Below, in pieces: positions 45,833 through 56,452 of a stretch of DNA of 64,000 nucleotides (position 1 is the stretch's first letter; each line of letters starts with the position of its first letter). A model generated the notes under the pieces. The model did not search any database, was not told the origin of the DNA, and was given only the letters and a program-made list of their open reading frames with translations. The stretch covers positions 1-64,000 of the forward strand of contig BQJD01000010.1 in NCBI GenBank assembly GCA_021604525.1, in the 5' to 3' direction. The position numbers and the translations under genes were made by a program. The DNA is from a marine bacterium B5-7. Its GTDB lineage: Bacteria > Pseudomonadota > Gammaproteobacteria > Arenicellales > CAJQKF01.

Positions 45833-47787
45833 TGGAAGCAATCTATTTATCAATCCCTTTGGTCTGTTTGTTTGCGGCTATCGTTGCCGGTTTGTTCGGT
45901 ACGCACATTGGTCGACGTGGCGCGCACACTATCACCATACTGGGTGTAGGCATTGCCTGTTTGTTGTCGATATATGTTTTTGTCGATGTGCGTAATGGCG
46001 GAATATTTAACGGGGCCGTTTACACCTGGCTTGTGAGTGACGGCGTGCCGTTTGAAATCGGCTTTCTGATCGACCAGCTATCGGCAACCATGATGGTGGT
46101 TGTAACGTTTGTATCGTTGATGGTGCATATCTATACCATTGGGTATATGCACGAAGATCCTGGCTATCAGCGATTTTTCAGCTACATTTCGTTGTTCACG
46201 TTCGCCATGCTGATGTTGGTGATGTCCAACAACTTCCTGCAACTATTTTTCGGTTGGGAGGCTGTTGGCCTCGTGTCCTACCTTTTAATCGGGTTCTGGT
46301 ACGAGCGTGAGACCGCAATTTTTGCAAACATGAAAGCTTTTCTGGTAAATCGTGTGGGCGATTTCGGCTTTTTACTCGGTATTGCCGCTGTTCTGTTCGT
46401 GTTTGGAACCCTGGATTATGCGGCGGTATTTTCAACCGCCCCAGGGGCTGCCGACATGACGGTAATGGATCCGTTTGGTAACGAATGGCATTGGATGACG
46501 ATTATCTGCCTGTTGTTGTTCGTTGGCGCAATGGGTAAATCTGCTCAGGTCCCTCTGCATGTGTGGCTGCCGGATTCCATGGAAGGCCCAACGCCCATAT
46601 CGGCCCTGATTCACGCAGCCACCATGGTTACCGCCGGCATATTTATGGTCGCGCGTATGTCGCCGCTTTTTGAGCTTTCGGAAACTGCACTTTCCGTGGT
46701 TCTTGTGATTGGCGCTATCACAGCTTTTTTCATGGCGCTCATCGGTCTTGTGCAAAACGACATCAAGCGGGTGGTTGCCTATTCAACGCTTTCGCAGTTG
46801 GGTTACATGACCGTTGCGCTGGGCGCTTCGGCGTATAGCGTAGCGATTTTCCACCTTGGCACTCATGCGTTTTTCAAGGCGCTGCTGTTCTTGGGGGCTG
46901 GTTCCGTCATCATCGCCATGCACCATGAGCAGGATATGCGCAAAATGGGCGGATTAAGAAAGTATATGCCGATTACCTACTTAACGGCTTTGATCGGTTC
47001 CCTGGCGTTGGCTGGTATTCCCCCATTTGCTGGATTTTTCTCCAAAGATGCCATCATCGAGGCAGTCCATCATTCCAATTTGCCCGGTGCCGGCCTCGCT
47101 TACTACGCAGTGCTCAGTGGTGTTGTGATCACTGCTTTTTACTCATTCCGATTGCTGTTTTTAGTCTTTCACGGCAAGGAGCGCATGGACGAACATACTC
47201 GTGCACATCTTCATGAGTCGCCTCGCGTCGTTACCGTACCATTAGTGTTGTTGGCTATTCCCTCGATTATTGCCGGTTGGTTGTTTGTTGAGCCGATGTT
47301 GTTTGGTGAATATTTTGGCAGTTCGATTTTTGTAAACCCCGAACACGATACTGTCAGCGCAATTGCCGAATCGATGGATGGTCATGTCAGTGCTTGGGCA
47401 ATGATGTCCCATGCGCCCCATAGTTTGCCTTTTTGGCTTGCGGTCAGTGGAATCGCGTTGGCATATTTGTTTTATATGGTCGCACCGGGTTTGCCAGGCC
47501 TGTTCGCATCGACTTTCGGTTTTATCTATAACATGCTGGTCAAAAAATACGGTATCGACGAACTCTACCAGGCAGTATTCGCCAAGGGCAGCCTGTTGCT
47601 GGGGCGGGCCTTCTGGAAGATTGGCGACATTGCAATTATTGACGGGCTGTTTGTCAACGGCAGCGCTCGGCTGGTGGGGTGGTGTTCATCGATTGCACGT
47701 ACAGTACAAACCGGTTTCGTTTATCACTATGCATTTGCCATGATCGTTGGGTTGCTTTCCCTGATGTCCTGGTATCTATGGTCCTAA
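45832..47787 (+). CDS. nuoL: NuoL, antiporter-like proton-pumping subunit
   Basis: 651 residues, about 16 transmembrane helices and the long lateral helix near the C-terminus. Motifs include FFGWEAVGLVSYLLIGFW with the key Glu, LPDSMEGPTPISALIHAATMV and the KRVVAYSTLSQLGYM helix. It is the distal proton pump of the membrane arm. Confidence 0.97.
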   Translation: MEAIYLSIPLVCLFAAIVAGLFGTHIGRRGAHTITILGVGIACLLSIYVFVDVRNGGIFNGAVYTWLVSDGVPFEIGFLIDQLSATMMVVVTFVSLMVHIYTIGYMHEDPGYQRFFSYISLFTFAMLMLVMSNNFLQLFFGWEAVGLVSYLLIGFWYERETAIFANMKAFLVNRVGDFGFLLGIAAVLFVFGTLDYAAVFSTAPGAADMTVMDPFGNEWHWMTIICLLLFVGAMGKSAQVPLHVWLPDSMEGPTPISALIHAATMVTAGIFMVARMSPLFELSETALSVVLVIGAITAFFMALIGLVQNDIKRVVAYSTLSQLGYMTVALGASAYSVAIFHLGTHAFFKALLFLGAGSVIIAMHHEQDMRKMGGLRKYMPITYLTALIGSLALAGIPPFAGFFSKDAIIEAVHHSNLPGAGLAYYAVLSGVVITAFYSFRLLFLVFHGKERMDEHTRAHLHESPRVVTVPLVLLAIPSIIAGWLFVEPMLFGEYFGSSIFVNPEHDTVSAIAESMDGHVSAWAMMSHAPHSLPFWLAVSGIALAYLFYMVAPGLPGLFASTFGFIYNMLVKKYGIDELYQAVFAKGSLLLGRAFWKIGDIAIIDGLFVNGSARLVGWCSSIARTVQTGFVYHYAFAMIVGLLSLMSWYLWS

Positions 47788-47805
47788 TGTATCAGGAGCT
47801 TAACG

Positions 47806-49293
47806 TTGGGCTTTTTTGAGCAACATATTCTTTCCATCCTGATATGGCTGCCGGTAGTCGGCGGCCTGCTGGTACTGGCTACCGGCGATGATCGTGGTGC
47901 CGATATAGCCCGTAAGATCGGCATCGGGTTTTCTCTTGCGACTTTTGTTGCCAGCATACCCTTGTATATCGGTTTTAATTCCTCCACCAGCGATATGCAG
48001 TTCATTGAGCATGCATCGTGGATTGATCGCTACAACATTGAGTATTTTCTCGGCATCGATGGTATTTCCCTGCCGCTGATACTGCTGACGACGTTTCTGA
48101 CGGTTATCGTCATGTTTGCTGCACTGAGCTCCGTGCGTGAAAGGGTAGCGCAATATGTCGCTGCTTTCCTCATCATGGAAGGCTTGATGGTTGGCGTATT
48201 CAGTGCATTGGATTCGATACTCTTTTATGTTTTCTGGGAGGCAATGCTGATTCCCATGTACCTCATTATTGGTATATGGGGCGGTACCAACAGAGTCTAC
48301 GCCAGCATCAAGTTTTTTCTTTATACCCTGCTGGGCTCACTACTGATGCTGGTGTCGTTCATCTACCTGTACAACGTAACGGGCGGCAGTTTCAGTATTC
48401 AAAGTTTCCATGATGTACCACTGGGGATGACTGCCCAGACTTTGATTTTCATCGCATTCTTCTCTGCATTCGCAGTGAAGATTCCGATGTTTCCAGTACA
48501 CACCTGGCTGCCGGATGCGCACGTTGAAGCACCAACTGGTGGGTCAGTTATTCTGGCTGCGATCATGCTCAAGATGGGCGGCTACGGATTCTTAAGATTC
48601 TCTTTGCCTGTCACGCCGGATGCATCGGCCAATCTGGCGGGATTCATGATTGCATTGTCTTTGATTGCAGTGGTGTATATCGCCTTGGTTGCACTGGTGC
48701 AATTTGACATGAAGAAACTCATTGCCTATTCATCGATTTCCCACATGGGTTTTGTAACGCTCGGAATATTCCTGTTTACTGTGCGTGGTATCGAAGGTGC
48801 CATGGTACAAATGATCTCTCATGGGTTTATTTCAGGCGCGCTGTTTCTGTGTGTCGGTGTTCTGTATGACCGACTGCATTCAAGGGAAATTGCGACTTAT
48901 GGTGGTGTGGTTAAATCCATGCCGATGTTTGCCGCCTTCGCGGTACTGTTTGCAATGGCCAATGCCGGACTGCCCGGTACATCTGCTTTTGTCGGCGAAT
49001 TCCTGGTGATCATGGCCTCTTTTGATGTTAATGCCTGGTACGCGGCGGTCGCTGCGATAACCCTGATACTAGGTGCAGCGTACACATTGTGGATGGTGAA
49101 GCGGGTTATTTTTGGCAAGATAACCAATGCGGCGGTCGCGGATCTTAAAGATCTCAACTCGCCCGAATTTTTGATTCTTGCACTACTTGCCCTGGCAGTA
49201 CTCGCTTTTGGAATCTGGCCCGATCCACTGATTAATGTGATGCAGGCATCGATCGATAACCTTACCGTGCTTGCGACCAGGAGTAAGCTCTAA
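47806..49293 (+). CDS. nuoM: NuoM, antiporter-like proton-pumping subunit
   Basis: 495 residues starting at a TTG with an AGGAG site eight bases upstream. About 14 transmembrane helices, with FYVFWEAMLIPMYLIIG, LPDAHVEAPTGGSVILA and KKLIAYSSISHMGFV. It is homologous to NuoL and NuoN and to Mrp antiporters. nuoN begins at the next base after its stop. Confidence 0.97.
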   Translation: MGFFEQHILSILIWLPVVGGLLVLATGDDRGADIARKIGIGFSLATFVASIPLYIGFNSSTSDMQFIEHASWIDRYNIEYFLGIDGISLPLILLTTFLTVIVMFAALSSVRERVAQYVAAFLIMEGLMVGVFSALDSILFYVFWEAMLIPMYLIIGIWGGTNRVYASIKFFLYTLLGSLLMLVSFIYLYNVTGGSFSIQSFHDVPLGMTAQTLIFIAFFSAFAVKIPMFPVHTWLPDAHVEAPTGGSVILAAIMLKMGGYGFLRFSLPVTPDASANLAGFMIALSLIAVVYIALVALVQFDMKKLIAYSSISHMGFVTLGIFLFTVRGIEGAMVQMISHGFISGALFLCVGVLYDRLHSREIATYGGVVKSMPMFAAFAVLFAMANAGLPGTSAFVGEFLVIMASFDVNAWYAAVAAITLILGAAYTLWMVKRVIFGKITNAAVADLKDLNSPEFLILALLALAVLAFGIWPDPLINVMQASIDNLTVLATRSKL

Positions 49294-50736
49294 ATGAATG
49301 CCTCCGTGCAGTTTTTGCCGGTACTCCCGGAAATTGTCGTCGCCTTGATGGCTTGCGCGGTACTTGTTGTCGATCTGTTTCTTGATGATGATCGACGTCA
49401 GATAAGTTACCTGATGTGCATTGCCACCTTCATCGTCACGCTTGTTCTACTGATTAAATCTGTTGGCGGTGAACCGCAGGTCATTTTTAACGGTGCGATA
49501 GTAATTGATGATCTGTCCGCCATCATCAAGATAGGCGTGGTGTTATCTGCATTGTTGCTGTTTGTTTATGGCCGCCAGTACAATCTTGATCGCAACCTGT
49601 TTAAAGGGGAGTGGTTTGTATTGGTAATGCTGGGTGTTGTCGGCATGATGGTGCTGGCATCTGCTAATCATCTGGTCACGTTGTACATGGGCCTCGAGCT
49701 TTTGTCATTGTGTCTGTATGCCATGATCGCTATGCGTCGCGATTCGAGTGTTGCAGCCGAGGCGGCAATGAAGTATTTCGTATTGGGTGCGCTTGCATCG
49801 GGTATCCTGCTTTATGGCATGTCGCTGATCTATGGCCTTACAGGATCACTGGAATTCAGGGCTATTGCCGAGTCCATACAACAGATGGATTCGAACGCTT
49901 TGCCGCTCACTCTCGGGCTGATATTTATAGTTGTCGGGTTAGCGTTCAAGCTCGGTGCAGTTCCCTTTCATATGTGGGTTCCGGATGTTTATGATGGTGC
50001 GCCCATATCCGCAACAATTTTTATCGGTACCGCACCCAAACTAGCCGCCTTCGCCATGATGGCGCGACTTTTGGTATCAGGTTTTGGCGATCTTCATGAC
50101 GACTGGGGTGACATGCTGCTGGTAATTGCTATCCTCTCCGTTGCCGTGGGAAATATCGTCGCTATTGCGCAGACGAATATCAAGCGCATGTTGGCATACT
50201 CGACCATATCGCATATGGGTTTCTTCCTGTTCGGTATACTCGCCGGTACCGAGCAAGGCTACGGCGCATCTCTCTTTTACGTGTTGATTTATACCACTAT
50301 GAGCCTGGGTGCCTTCGGTGTTCTACTGGTTTTGTCCACCAAGGGATTCGAAGCTGAAAACCTCGATGATCTTGCAGGCCTCAATGCCACACATCCAGGC
50401 CTTGCCCTGTTAATGATGTTGATGATGTTCTCCATGGCCGGTGTCCCTCCAACCGTAGGCTTTTACGCCAAGCTGTCAGTTATTCAGGCTCTGTTGTCCG
50501 TTAATCATATTACTGTCGCTGTCATTGCTGTATTACTGGCCGTAGTCGGTGCCTTCTATTATCTGCGGGTGATCAAGATCATGTATTTCGATTCTCCGCC
50601 TGAAAGTCGCGACTTGATACCGCAACGAATGGCGGTTGGGTTATTGAGTGTGAATGCATTGTCTGTGATTGGTATCATGCCGTTTGCCGGGTATCTGATC
50701 GATTTGTGTCAACGCGCGGTCACCACTCTTCCGTAG
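49294..50736 (+). CDS. nuoN: NuoN, antiporter-like proton-pumping subunit
   Basis: 480 residues with about 14 transmembrane helices. YMGLELLSLCLYAMIA, HMWVPDVYDGAPISATIF and KRMLAYSTISHMGFFLFG are diagnostic. It closes the complex I operon. The short inverted repeat TTCGGG/CCCGAA just after the stop (around 50750) might be a weak terminator, but it lacks a T-tract. Confidence 0.96.
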   Translation: MNASVQFLPVLPEIVVALMACAVLVVDLFLDDDRRQISYLMCIATFIVTLVLLIKSVGGEPQVIFNGAIVIDDLSAIIKIGVVLSALLLFVYGRQYNLDRNLFKGEWFVLVMLGVVGMMVLASANHLVTLYMGLELLSLCLYAMIAMRRDSSVAAEAAMKYFVLGALASGILLYGMSLIYGLTGSLEFRAIAESIQQMDSNALPLTLGLIFIVVGLAFKLGAVPFHMWVPDVYDGAPISATIFIGTAPKLAAFAMMARLLVSGFGDLHDDWGDMLLVIAILSVAVGNIVAIAQTNIKRMLAYSTISHMGFFLFGILAGTEQGYGASLFYVLIYTTMSLGAFGVLLVLSTKGFEAENLDDLAGLNATHPGLALLMMLMMFSMAGVPPTVGFYAKLSVIQALLSVNHITVAVIAVLLAVVGAFYYLRVIKIMYFDSPPESRDLIPQRMAVGLLSVNALSVIGIMPFAGYLIDLCQRAVTTLP

Positions 50737-50780
50737 CCATTCGGGTCTTTTAAAGCCCCGAACCCCCTCCAGTTTTGTGT

Positions 50781-50786
50781 TAAAAT
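50781..50786 (+). promoter_or_regulatory. Possible gyrA -10 element
   Basis: TAAAAT, five of six matches to the sigma-70 -10 hexamer, lies 150 bases before the preferred gyrA ATG in the nuoN-gyrA gap. No good -35 hexamer was found at 16-18 bases upstream, so this is tentative. Confidence 0.3.
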
Positions 50787-50932
50787 CAGCAGGTTATTAA
50801 CCCGCCTTTTCAGCGATTCAAATCGTGCTGGGCGATGCGTTGGATAATCCAACGATTTCGTCTTCAGCCACCTCTGATAACACAGTCAATGGTGTGCTGG
50901 ACGGCCTGAAACTTTCCGGAAATACGCATTCT

Positions 50933-53656
50933 ATGTCCGAGTTTGCAAAAGAGATGATTCCTGCCAATCTCGAGCAGGAGATGCGTCAATCGTATCTTGA
51001 TTACGCCATGAGCGTAATCGTTGGACGAGCGCTGCCAGATGTGAGTGATGGTTTGAAACCGGTGCATCGCCGGGTGCTCTATGCGATGTCCGAGCTGAAT
51101 AACGACTGGAACAAACCCTACAAAAAATCCGCACGAATTGTCGGTGACGTAATTGGTAAATATCACCCCCATGGCGATACGGCGGTCTACGACACCATTG
51201 TTCGAATGGCACAGTCATTCTCGTTGAGGTATCCGTTGATAGACGGGCAGGGCAACTTCGGTTCCATTGATGGCGACTCACCTGCCGCAATGCGCTACAC
51301 CGAAATTCGATTGTCGCGAATTGCTCACGAACTGCTTTCCGATATCGATAAAGAAACAGTCGATTTTGGCCTGAACTACGATGAATCCGAGACCCAGCCA
51401 CTGGTTCTGCCAACCCGTGTGCCGAATCTTCTGGTTAACGGCTCATCGGGAATCGCGGTCGGTATGGCCACCAACATTCCGCCTCATAACCTTACTGAAG
51501 TGGTGGCTGCCTGTCTGGCGTTACTTGACGATTCTTCACTTGAGGTTGCCGACCTGATGCAACACATCAAGGGGCCGGACTTTCCTACGTGGGGAATTAT
51601 TAACGGTAGCAGGGGTATCCGTGAGGCCTACCACACGGGTCGTGGACGGATACATGTGCGCGCCAAGGTGGAAATTGAGACCGACGAGAAGACTGATCGA
51701 AATCAGATTATTGTCCATGAATTGCCGTACCAGGTGAACAAGGCACGGCTGATGGAAAAAATTGCCGAGTTGGTCAAGAACAAACGACTTGAGGGTATAT
51801 CCGGCCTGCGCGACGAATCCGATAAATCCGGCATGCGTATGGTCATCCAGTTAAAACGTGGTGAGCTACCGGATGTCGTGCTGAATAATCTTTACCAGCA
51901 AACCCAGCTTCAGACTGTATTCGGTATCAATATGGTTGCGCTGGAGAATAACCAGCCACGACTGTTTGGCCTGAAGGACATGTTGAGCGCATTCCTCAAG
52001 CATCGTCGCGAGGTGGTTACCCGGCGTACGCTGTTCGAACTGCGAAAAGCCAGAGCGCGCGCGCATATTCTTGAAGGCCTGGCCATCGCGCTTGCCAATA
52101 TTGATCCAATAATCGAACTGATCAAGCGCTCGCCGAGTCCTGCCGAAGCAAAGGAGCAACTCGTCGCCACACAATGGCCGGCGGGTCTTGTGGTTGAAAT
52201 GCTCAGTCGTGCCGATGATATCGAATCGCGTCCCGACGATCTGGAACCTGGCTTCGGTCTTGATGCCGATCTGTATCGGCTCTCTCCAATTCAGGCGCAG
52301 GCAATCCTCGATTTGAGGCTGCATCGATTGACAGGTCTCGAGCAGGAAAAAATTCTCAAGGAATACAGCGACATCCTCGAGAGAATTCGTGATCTGATAG
52401 ATATATTGGAAAACCCTGATCGCCTGCGTGAGGTCATTCGCGAAGAACTTACTGAAATCAGTGACAACTACGGTGATGATCGACGCACAGAGATTCGCGA
52501 GACATACGAAGATCTCACCGACGAAGATTTGATTGCCCGCGAGGAAATGGTGGTGACAATTTCGCATCTCGGTTATGCGAAATCGCAGCCACTTTCAGAA
52601 TATCGGGCTCAACGTCGTGGCGGTCGGGGCAAGATGGCGACCCAGACGCGTAGTGAGGATTTTGTCGAACGAATGATAGTGGCTAACAGTCATGACACCT
52701 TACTGTGCTTTTCCAATCTCGGCAAAGTCTACTGGCTTAAGGTTTATCAGATACCGCAAGCAGGGCGTTCTGCACGAGGTCGTCCACTGGTCAATATGTT
52801 GCCGCTTGCTGAAAACGAGAAGATATCTACAACCCTGGCGTTGAGCGAGTATCCCGAGGGCTATCACATTGTGATGGCTACGGCGGGTGGCACAATCAAG
52901 AAAAGTTCACTGGCAAGCTACAGTCGGCAACGATCCAACGGGCTCATTGCCATTGATCTTAAGGATGGCGATGAACTGGTTGGTGTTGAATTAACGCAAG
53001 GTGTCGATGACATCATGTTGTTCTCCAGCGCTGGCAAGGCAGTACGTTTCAATGAAACCGGTGTGCGCGAAATGGGGCGGGTTTCCCAGGGGGTTCGGGG
53101 AATTCGTTTAGGCAGCGATCAACATGTTATTTCAATGGTGGTGCTTGAATCAGGTGATGCAGAAGGCCATGTCCTGATTGGTACCGAGAATGGTTACGGG
53201 AAACGTACACCGGTTGTAGATTTTCCCCTGCATAATCGTGGCGGCCAGGGAGTAATCGCTATTCAGACCAGTGGTCGTAATGGCGCAGTTGTCGGTGCAC
53301 TGAAAATCGGCAGCGAAGATGAGATCATGTTGATATCAAATGCCGGGACACTGATCCGCACCCGTGTGTCAGAGGTGTCGGTGCTGAGTCGAAATACTCA
53401 AGGCGTTCGACTCATCAATATGAGTGGCGATGAGAAATTGATCAGCATCAACCGTGTTGATGAAGGTCAAAGTGATGACTCGGCAGAGGATTCGAATGAA
53501 GACAGCGACGATACCCGGGTCGAAGGTTCGAATGGCAATGAACGAATCGAAAACGATGCAAATAGCCGAACTCCTGACGCTAATGCCGATGATGATGTCA
53601 GTACTGACGGAAGTGATAGTGAAGATCACGATAATGATGACACGAGTAATCGCTGA
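50933..53656 (+). CDS. gyrA: GyrA, DNA gyrase subunit A
   Basis: The ATG at 50933 is preferred over the GTG at 50825, because [17 protein letters not shown] aligns with known GyrA starts. The 907-residue protein has the catalytic Tyr in [11 protein letters not shown], the GyrA box QRRGGRGK and six C-terminal beta-pinwheel blades. The quinolone region reads [11 protein letters not shown], with Thr at the position of E. coli Ser83, as in Pseudomonas wild type. A ~60-residue tail of mostly Asp, Ser, Glu and Asn follows the last blade, longer than in E. coli. It introduces negative supercoils with GyrB. Confidence 0.97.
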   Translation: MSEFAKEMIPANLEQEMRQSYLDYAMSVIVGRALPDVSDGLKPVHRRVLYAMSELNNDWNKPYKKSARIVGDVIGKYHPHGDTAVYDTIVRMAQSFSLRYPLIDGQGNFGSIDGDSPAAMRYTEIRLSRIAHELLSDIDKETVDFGLNYDESETQPLVLPTRVPNLLVNGSSGIAVGMATNIPPHNLTEVVAACLALLDDSSLEVADLMQHIKGPDFPTWGIINGSRGIREAYHTGRGRIHVRAKVEIETDEKTDRNQIIVHELPYQVNKARLMEKIAELVKNKRLEGISGLRDESDKSGMRMVIQLKRGELPDVVLNNLYQQTQLQTVFGINMVALENNQPRLFGLKDMLSAFLKHRREVVTRRTLFELRKARARAHILEGLAIALANIDPIIELIKRSPSPAEAKEQLVATQWPAGLVVEMLSRADDIESRPDDLEPGFGLDADLYRLSPIQAQAILDLRLHRLTGLEQEKILKEYSDILERIRDLIDILENPDRLREVIREELTEISDNYGDDRRTEIRETYEDLTDEDLIAREEMVVTISHLGYAKSQPLSEYRAQRRGGRGKMATQTRSEDFVERMIVANSHDTLLCFSNLGKVYWLKVYQIPQAGRSARGRPLVNMLPLAENEKISTTLALSEYPEGYHIVMATAGGTIKKSSLASYSRQRSNGLIAIDLKDGDELVGVELTQGVDDIMLFSSAGKAVRFNETGVREMGRVSQGVRGIRLGSDQHVISMVVLESGDAEGHVLIGTENGYGKRTPVVDFPLHNRGGQGVIAIQTSGRNGAVVGALKIGSEDEIMLISNAGTLIRTRVSEVSVLSRNTQGVRLINMSGDEKLISINRVDEGQSDDSAEDSNEDSDDTRVEGSNGNERIENDANSRTPDANADDDVSTDGSDSEDHDNDDTSNR

Positions 53657-54073
53657 TCGTTTGTAAAGATTGAAATACAATAACCATATGGAAATGGTTT
53701 TGTAGAAACAACGGAACAATTTGCCTGCCGCGGCTGACGTTACTCTGTGAATGGGTTAATGTCTGGCATCAAGTACTACAATTCACAGGTAGCGAATTAT
53801 CGATAGTTCGTCGCTTGTTCGAGCGGGTGATTTTTGATTGAGTACTTTTCAAAACGCCTAAACGATTAACTGGATAAGCTATCACAATTCTCGTCACAGC
53901 CCAGGCCAAGGGTAATGATTCGTGATGAACGGGAATTATTACCCAATAAAGCGAACAGCAGCCGTACTTCATCGCTATTCTTATCGACGACTAAATATTA
54001 ACCTGGCACTCTGGCTAATTAATACCTCCATCACCGACAGCCAGTTCGATTACATGTCCAAAAAAATTTAATC
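53657..54073. other. 417-base gap between gyrA and serA
   Basis: No gene is supported. The minus-strand ORF at 53769-53972 has no coding character. A small inverted repeat, AACCAT / ATGGTT (53682-53699), followed by TTGTAG may be a weak gyrA terminator. In several gammaproteobacteria serC follows gyrA here, but I see no serC remnant. The A/T-rich last 100 bases probably hold the serA promoter. Confidence 0.45.
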
Positions 54074-55249
54074 ATGAGCAAAACGATCCGAAATATCCTT
54101 GTTTACAATTCAATATCAGACAAGGGCCTTGATCGGTTTCCGGTTGATACATATGTCCTTCATGATGACCATGCAGATCCGGACGTCATACTTCTAAGAT
54201 CACATGATCTCCATGGTATAAATCCTGGTCCGTCTCTTAAAGCCGTTGGTCGAGCAGGTGCTGGCGTTAACAATGTTCCTGTCGGGATATTCTCTGACCA
54301 GGGAATTCCTGTTTTCAATACACCCGGTGCAAATGCCAATGCAGTGAAGGAGTTGGTGGTTGGTGGTTTACTGCAGTCCTGTCGAAATCTGAACGAGGCA
54401 TGGCAATACACTCGTCAGCTTACGGGTAGTGCACAGGAATTCGAAAGTGAAGTCGAAGCCGCAAAGAAGCGTTTTGCCGGTATTGAATTACCCGGAAGAT
54501 CGATCGGCATTATCGGACTCGGTGCAATTGGTCGTTCAGTTGCGGAAGTCTGCTTGATGTTGGGTATGGAAGTGATTGGTTACGATCCCATGCTGACAGT
54601 CGAAGGCGCCTGGTCACTGTCATCACGGGTACGTCGATCCCGGTCTGTTGCCGACTTGTTGGCACGCTCCGATTTTGTCACCTTTCATGTGCCTTTAAAC
54701 GATAACACGCGCGGCATGTTGAACGAGGACACGATCCACTTGTTAAAACCCGGCAGTACGGTGCTTAACTTTGCTCGCAGTGAGATCGTAGAAGTCGATG
54801 CGATACTGAAAGCACTTGATAGTGGCAAAGCGGGTCGATTTATCAGCGATTTTCCACATCCGTCATTAATCACTCACGATAAGGTCATCACATTTCCACA
54901 CCTTGGTGCATCGACTCGCGAAGCAGAAGAAAATTGTGCTGTGATGGCTGTCGATCAGGTGCGTGATTACCTTGAAAACGGCAATATCAGGAATTCGGTG
55001 AATTTTCCCGAGGTGGTCATGCCAAGAGGATCTCCGTACCGGCTGGTCATTGCCAATAGTAATGTGCCGAACATGCTGGGACAGATTTCAACGACAATGG
55101 CAGAATCCGGCCTCAATATACACGATATGATTAACCAGTCCAAAGGTCCGCTGGCATACACAATAGTCGATACGGATAGCCCGGTACCGAAGGATGTGGT
55201 CGATAAACTGGTGGCCATTGAAGGTGTCCTGAAAGCACGGACAATCTGA
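54074..55249 (+). CDS. serA: D-3-phosphoglycerate dehydrogenase with ACT domain
   Basis: 391 residues. The Rossmann motif is IGIIGLGAIGRSVAEV; RAGAGVNNVP and the FPHLGASTREAEENCA segment (with the catalytic His) are typical of 3-phosphoglycerate dehydrogenases. Residues ~320-391 form an ACT domain (IANSNVPNMLGQIS), the serine-binding feedback domain. It catalyses the first committed step of serine synthesis. It sits just before pheA, in the slot often filled by serC, which performs the next step. Confidence 0.9.
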   Translation: MSKTIRNILVYNSISDKGLDRFPVDTYVLHDDHADPDVILLRSHDLHGINPGPSLKAVGRAGAGVNNVPVGIFSDQGIPVFNTPGANANAVKELVVGGLLQSCRNLNEAWQYTRQLTGSAQEFESEVEAAKKRFAGIELPGRSIGIIGLGAIGRSVAEVCLMLGMEVIGYDPMLTVEGAWSLSSRVRRSRSVADLLARSDFVTFHVPLNDNTRGMLNEDTIHLLKPGSTVLNFARSEIVEVDAILKALDSGKAGRFISDFPHPSLITHDKVITFPHLGASTREAEENCAVMAVDQVRDYLENGNIRNSVNFPEVVMPRGSPYRLVIANSNVPNMLGQISTTMAESGLNIHDMINQSKGPLAYTIVDTDSPVPKDVVDKLVAIEGVLKARTI

Positions 55250-55282
55250 GTTACGAAATCAATTTCGTGATGGGGAAAACGA

Positions 55283-56365
55283 ATGAATGATGACAACAGG
55301 CTGACAGAAATAAGAAAAGAGATTGATGTCATTGACGACCAGTTGGTTGGCTTGCTAAATCGGCGTGTAGCACTTGCGCGCAATGTTGGCGAGATTAAAC
55401 ATGCAGCCGGTCAACCGGTTGTATATCGCCCGGAACGTGAAGCGCAAATACTCGCTCGAATCAGCGATTTGAGCCCCGGCGATATTGGCGAACGTGAATT
55501 GCTGCATGTATTCCGGGAAATCATTTCTGCCTGTCGCGGTGCTGAAAGCCTTATCCGTGTGGCAGTACTGGGTCCGGAAGGAACCTATTCACAAGCGGCT
55601 GCGATCAAACACTTTGGCCATCAGATCGAAACCCCGCTGGCGGCATCAATAGAAGAAGTATTTCGCATGGTCGAGTCAGGCGATGCTGACTATGGCGCTG
55701 TGCCGGTTGAAAATTCCACCGAAGGTGGGGTCAGTAATACCCTGGACGCATTGATGAGCACGGCCGCGATGATTTGCGGTGAAATTAATTTGCCAATTCG
55801 ACATTGTCTGCTGGCCGGTACCCAAATTCGTGGTGAGATTCACGAAATCCTGGCGCATGCCCAGGCGCTTGGACAATGTCGCCGGTGGCTGGCGGCGCAC
55901 ATGCCAGGAATTGAATTAAGACCTGTTGCAAGTAATGCCGAGGCGGCACAAATTGCGGCTCAGGATACAACCATTGCAGCAATCGCCGGGGAGCGAGTGG
56001 CGAACATGTACGGACTTGAGGTGCTTGAGCGTGGTATCCAGGACAACTCCGACAACACTACCCGTTTCCTGGTAATCGGCATGACCGCATCTGCATCGAG
56101 CGGCAATGACAAAACCAGTATCGTACTGTCTGCAAGAAATCGTCCCGGGGCATTATTCGACCTGCTCCAACCGCTTGCCCGACATGGAATTGATATGACG
56201 CGAATAGAATCGCGACCCGCACATAGCGGATTATGGGAGTACCTGTTTTATGTTGATTTCAATGGTCATCGGGACGACGATACAGCAGCGATTGCTTTAG
56301 CTGAACTGCAGGATAATGCGGCAATGTATAAATGGCTTGGCTCTTACCCGAAAGCGATCAGTTGA
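55283..56365 (+). CDS. pheA: PheA, chorismate mutase / prephenate dehydratase
   Basis: 360 residues: an AroQ-type chorismate mutase at 1-90 (IDVIDDQLVGLLNRRVALA), prephenate dehydratase at ~95-275 (VAVLGPEGTYSQAAAIKHFG, VPVENSTEGGV, TTRFLVIG) and a C-terminal ACT domain with the phenylalanine-binding ESRP motif (RIESRPAHSGLWEY). It makes phenylpyruvate from chorismate and is likely feedback-inhibited by phenylalanine. Thirty-three bases from serA, so probably one transcript. Confidence 0.96.
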   Translation: MNDDNRLTEIRKEIDVIDDQLVGLLNRRVALARNVGEIKHAAGQPVVYRPEREAQILARISDLSPGDIGERELLHVFREIISACRGAESLIRVAVLGPEGTYSQAAAIKHFGHQIETPLAASIEEVFRMVESGDADYGAVPVENSTEGGVSNTLDALMSTAAMICGEINLPIRHCLLAGTQIRGEIHEILAHAQALGQCRRWLAAHMPGIELRPVASNAEAAQIAAQDTTIAAIAGERVANMYGLEVLERGIQDNSDNTTRFLVIGMTASASSGNDKTSIVLSARNRPGALFDLLQPLARHGIDMTRIESRPAHSGLWEYLFYVDFNGHRDDDTAAIALAELQDNAAMYKWLGSYPKAIS

Positions 56366-56452
56366 TGGTGCGAATCCTGCCGGCCTGCCGAATTTTCCAT
56401 CATCTGTTTCGTGCGTGTCCGTGACGAAGCTTTTAATCAAGGTTTTTCAGGT

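Noticed and set aside
50825-50932. 36-residue extension of GyrA from the GTG at 50825
   Set aside because: GyrA homologues start at the MSxxAxEM sequence; the extension is low in complexity and probably leader.
53657-54073. Degenerate serC between gyrA and serA
   Set aside because: The gap is far too short for serC and no aminotransferase-like fragment was seen in any frame.
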